A DNA stretch of 7,379 bases from the NCBI GenBank assembly GCA_905373345.1, contig CAJPSU010000033.1, positions 1 to 7,379 on the forward strand, in the 5' to 3' direction. A model generated the notes under the pieces. The model did no database searches. It saw only the letters and a list, made by a program, of their open reading frames with translations, and was not told where the DNA came from. The stretch comes from Candidatus Saccharimonadota bacterium (lineage in GTDB: Bacteria; Patescibacteriota; Saccharimonadia; Saccharimonadales; Saccharimonadaceae). Every line of letters begins with the position of its first letter. Within the stretch, counting starts at the first letter, position 1. A program made the position numbers and the translations under genes. Below, in pieces: positions 6,179-7,379 of this stretch.

Positions 6179-6209
6179 AAAACGCCCCGAATTTGACAGA
6201 GGCGTTTTT
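6178..6209 (-). terminator. Rho-independent terminator of the LysM-CHAP gene
   Basis: Minus-strand arms AAAAACGCCTC (6209 to 6199) and GGGGCGTTTTT (6188 to 6178) form an 11-pair stem with one G-U pair, a 10-base loop and a T tract of five. It begins 18 bases after the LysM-CHAP stop. The A/T arms make it able to work on both strands. Its last T is also the first base of the obgE extended -10. Confidence 0.8.
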
Positions 6210-6227
6210 ACATTTCACAATGTTATT

Positions 6228-7376
6228 TTAATGGATATATTTATAGTAGCCGCTAGTCGCTTCGCTCCATGAGAGTGTCCCGCGACCGACGCGGTTAAAA
6301 CCGCCGCCCCAGCGATACCCGTTCATTTCGCTAATCGTGACAGAAACGCCTGGATTCACCGATTCAACGATTGCCACGTGACCATAACCGCCGCCATTTG
6401 CCATAATTGCCCCAGCACTCGGCGTGCCATTTACCATTAATCCTGCAGCGCGCGCATTGTACGCCCACGTGCTAGCGTTACCCCAGTAACTACCGACCGG
6501 CAAACCGAGCTGAATACGGCGCTCATATGCATACCACGTACAATTGCCCCAAGCATATTTATTGCCAGCAGATACCACGCCCCTGAACGACGAGGCAGCA
6601 CCTGCTGCCGTGCCAGCGCCCCAGTTGCTATTTGCCGGCACGCCGCGGCGCGACGAATTAGCGTTGCGCGATGATGCGGCATAGCCTGGACGTTCATTTT
6701 CCGGCAAGACGCCGCCAGGAATAATTAAGCGCGTACCGCTTGCGACATTCGCTGAAAGTTCAAGGTCGTTATACGTAACAATGTCGCTCTTCTTGCTACC
6801 ATATTTTTCGGCGATCGCATCAAGCGTATCGCCGTCTTTCGTCGTGTACAAAATACCATCTGTCGGCAGAATTGTCAGCGTCACATTTGGCTCAAGAGCA
6901 TCAGAGCTCAAATTATTCGCCCAAGCGATTGTCGTTTTCTTTAATCCGTATTTTTCGGCAACGCCGTCAAGCGTATCACCCGCTTGCGTCACGTAGGTTG
7001 TCGTGCTGCGCGAATCAGCCGTCATATTTACGACTTGCGGCTTACTAATCGTGCTTGAATCGGTCTGCGCCATCATTGTTTCGACTGCAAGCGATTGCGA
7101 TAAGTTTGCTACGTTATTGCTGACCGGCATATTTGTCGTGTCGGCAAGCGAAGACGCGATATTTGCCGCTACCACCGGATCAACCGAGCCAGCTTCACTC
7201 TGTACCTTAGCAAGCGTCGTCGTCTGTGTTGTCGGCGAGGCATTTGCAAGCGCCGATCGTTCTGTAGCGACCGGCTGATAGCTAACCGCAATTAGCGTTG
7301 TAATTAACAAAAATACGCCGAAATACGACGCAATTGACGAAATAGAAAGCGCACCGCGGCGTGATCGTTTACTCAC
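6228..7376 (-). CDS. Membrane-anchored LysM-LysM-CHAP peptidoglycan hydrolase
   Basis: A 382-residue exported protein. The basic start SKRSRRG followed by a hydrophobic segment (about 12-33) is a signal anchor or signal peptide. A Ser/Thr/Ala/Asn-rich, low-complexity spacer follows (about 36-125). Two LysM domains, which bind peptidoglycan glycan chains, lie at about 127-171 and 176-220; both carry the GDTLDxxAEKYG pattern. A second flexible linker (about 222-262) leads to a C-terminal CHAP domain, a cysteine amidase/endopeptidase fold. Its nucleophile is C279 in WGNCTWYAYERR, the His is H333 in GYGHVAIVE, and E350 in ISEMNG is the likely third residue. Expected role: cell-wall remodelling, for example in division, or attack on a neighbour's wall. 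The GTG at 7376 is the only start visible, but the frame stays open to the right edge (CGT at 7379-7377), so the true start may lie outside. A terminator follows the stop. Confidence 0.92.
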   Translation of the reverse strand: MSKRSRRGALSISSIASYFGVFLLITTLIAVSYQPVATERSALANASPTTQTTTLAKVQSEAGSVDPVVAANIASSLADTTNMPVSNNVANLSQSLAVETMMAQTDSSTISKPQVVNMTADSRSTTTYVTQAGDTLDGVAEKYGLKKTTIAWANNLSSDALEPNVTLTILPTDGILYTTKDGDTLDAIAEKYGSKKSDIVTYNDLELSANVASGTRLIIPGGVLPENERPGYAASSRNANSSRRGVPANSNWGAGTAAGAASSFRGVVSAGNKYAWGNCTWYAYERRIQLGLPVGSYWGNASTWAYNARAAGLMVNGTPSAGAIMANGGGYGHVAIVESVNPGVSVTISEMNGYRWGGGFNRVGRGTLSWSEATSGYYKYIH

Positions 7377-7379
7377 ACG

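Noticed and set aside
6193..6198. TTGACA on the plus strand as a -35 box
   Set aside because: It lies in the loop of the terminator hairpin and no plus-strand gene follows; coincidence.
1..7379. CRISPR array, insertion sequence, tRNA or defence system
   Set aside because: No regularly spaced repeats, transposase, cloverleaf-like segment or defence-type domain is visible; all long frames are explained by housekeeping or surface genes.
1..7379. Alternative genetic code with TGA as Gly, as in some CPR lineages
   Set aside because: All six genes read through without in-frame TGA and reach normal family lengths where complete, so the standard code suffices.

Overview
The window is a compact stretch of bacterial chromosome with six genes packed at short spacing. 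Moderate GC, the dense layout, leaderless-looking start sites and the type of secreted LysM-CHAP protein suggest a reduced Patescibacteria/CPR genome, most likely Candidatus Saccharibacteria (TM7). That placement rests on pattern recognition, not a database search. The standard genetic code fits: no in-frame TGA is needed in any gene.

Layout, left to right: (1) uvrA on the minus strand, 1-2436, cut by the left edge after 812 codons; (2) a 140-base divergent spacer, 2437-2576, with a uvrA promoter against its start codon and a Fur-type palindromic operator inside the promoter of the next gene; (3) a Fur-family metalloregulator on the plus strand, 2577-3008; (4) a small plus-strand membrane protein of unknown function, 3095-3340; (5) sbcB (exodeoxyribonuclease I) on the minus strand, 3348-4766, converging on the small gene with only 7 bases between stops; (6) obgE (ribosome-associated GTPase) on the minus strand, 4853-6163; (7) a membrane-anchored LysM-LysM-CHAP cell-wall hydrolase on the minus strand, 6228-7376, at the right edge.

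Functionally it is a mix of DNA repair (UvrA, ExoI), metal-responsive regulation (Fur-like), ribosome assembly (Obg) and envelope remodelling (LysM-CHAP). I see no mobile element, CRISPR array, tRNA or rRNA, and no clear new multi-gene system. The most interesting signals are at gene starts. obgE and sbcB both carry an extended -10 (TGnTATACT) exactly 6 bases before ATG, so transcription should start at or next to the start codon. In both, the -10 and the ATG also form a short inverted repeat ATACT-n3-AGTAT. uvrA has a similar layout with a perfect 6-3-6 palindrome. The fur-like gene has a perfect 9-5-9 inverted repeat covering its -35, implying autoregulation. Obg has an unusual guanine-recognition (G4) motif, TKCE instead of NKxD.
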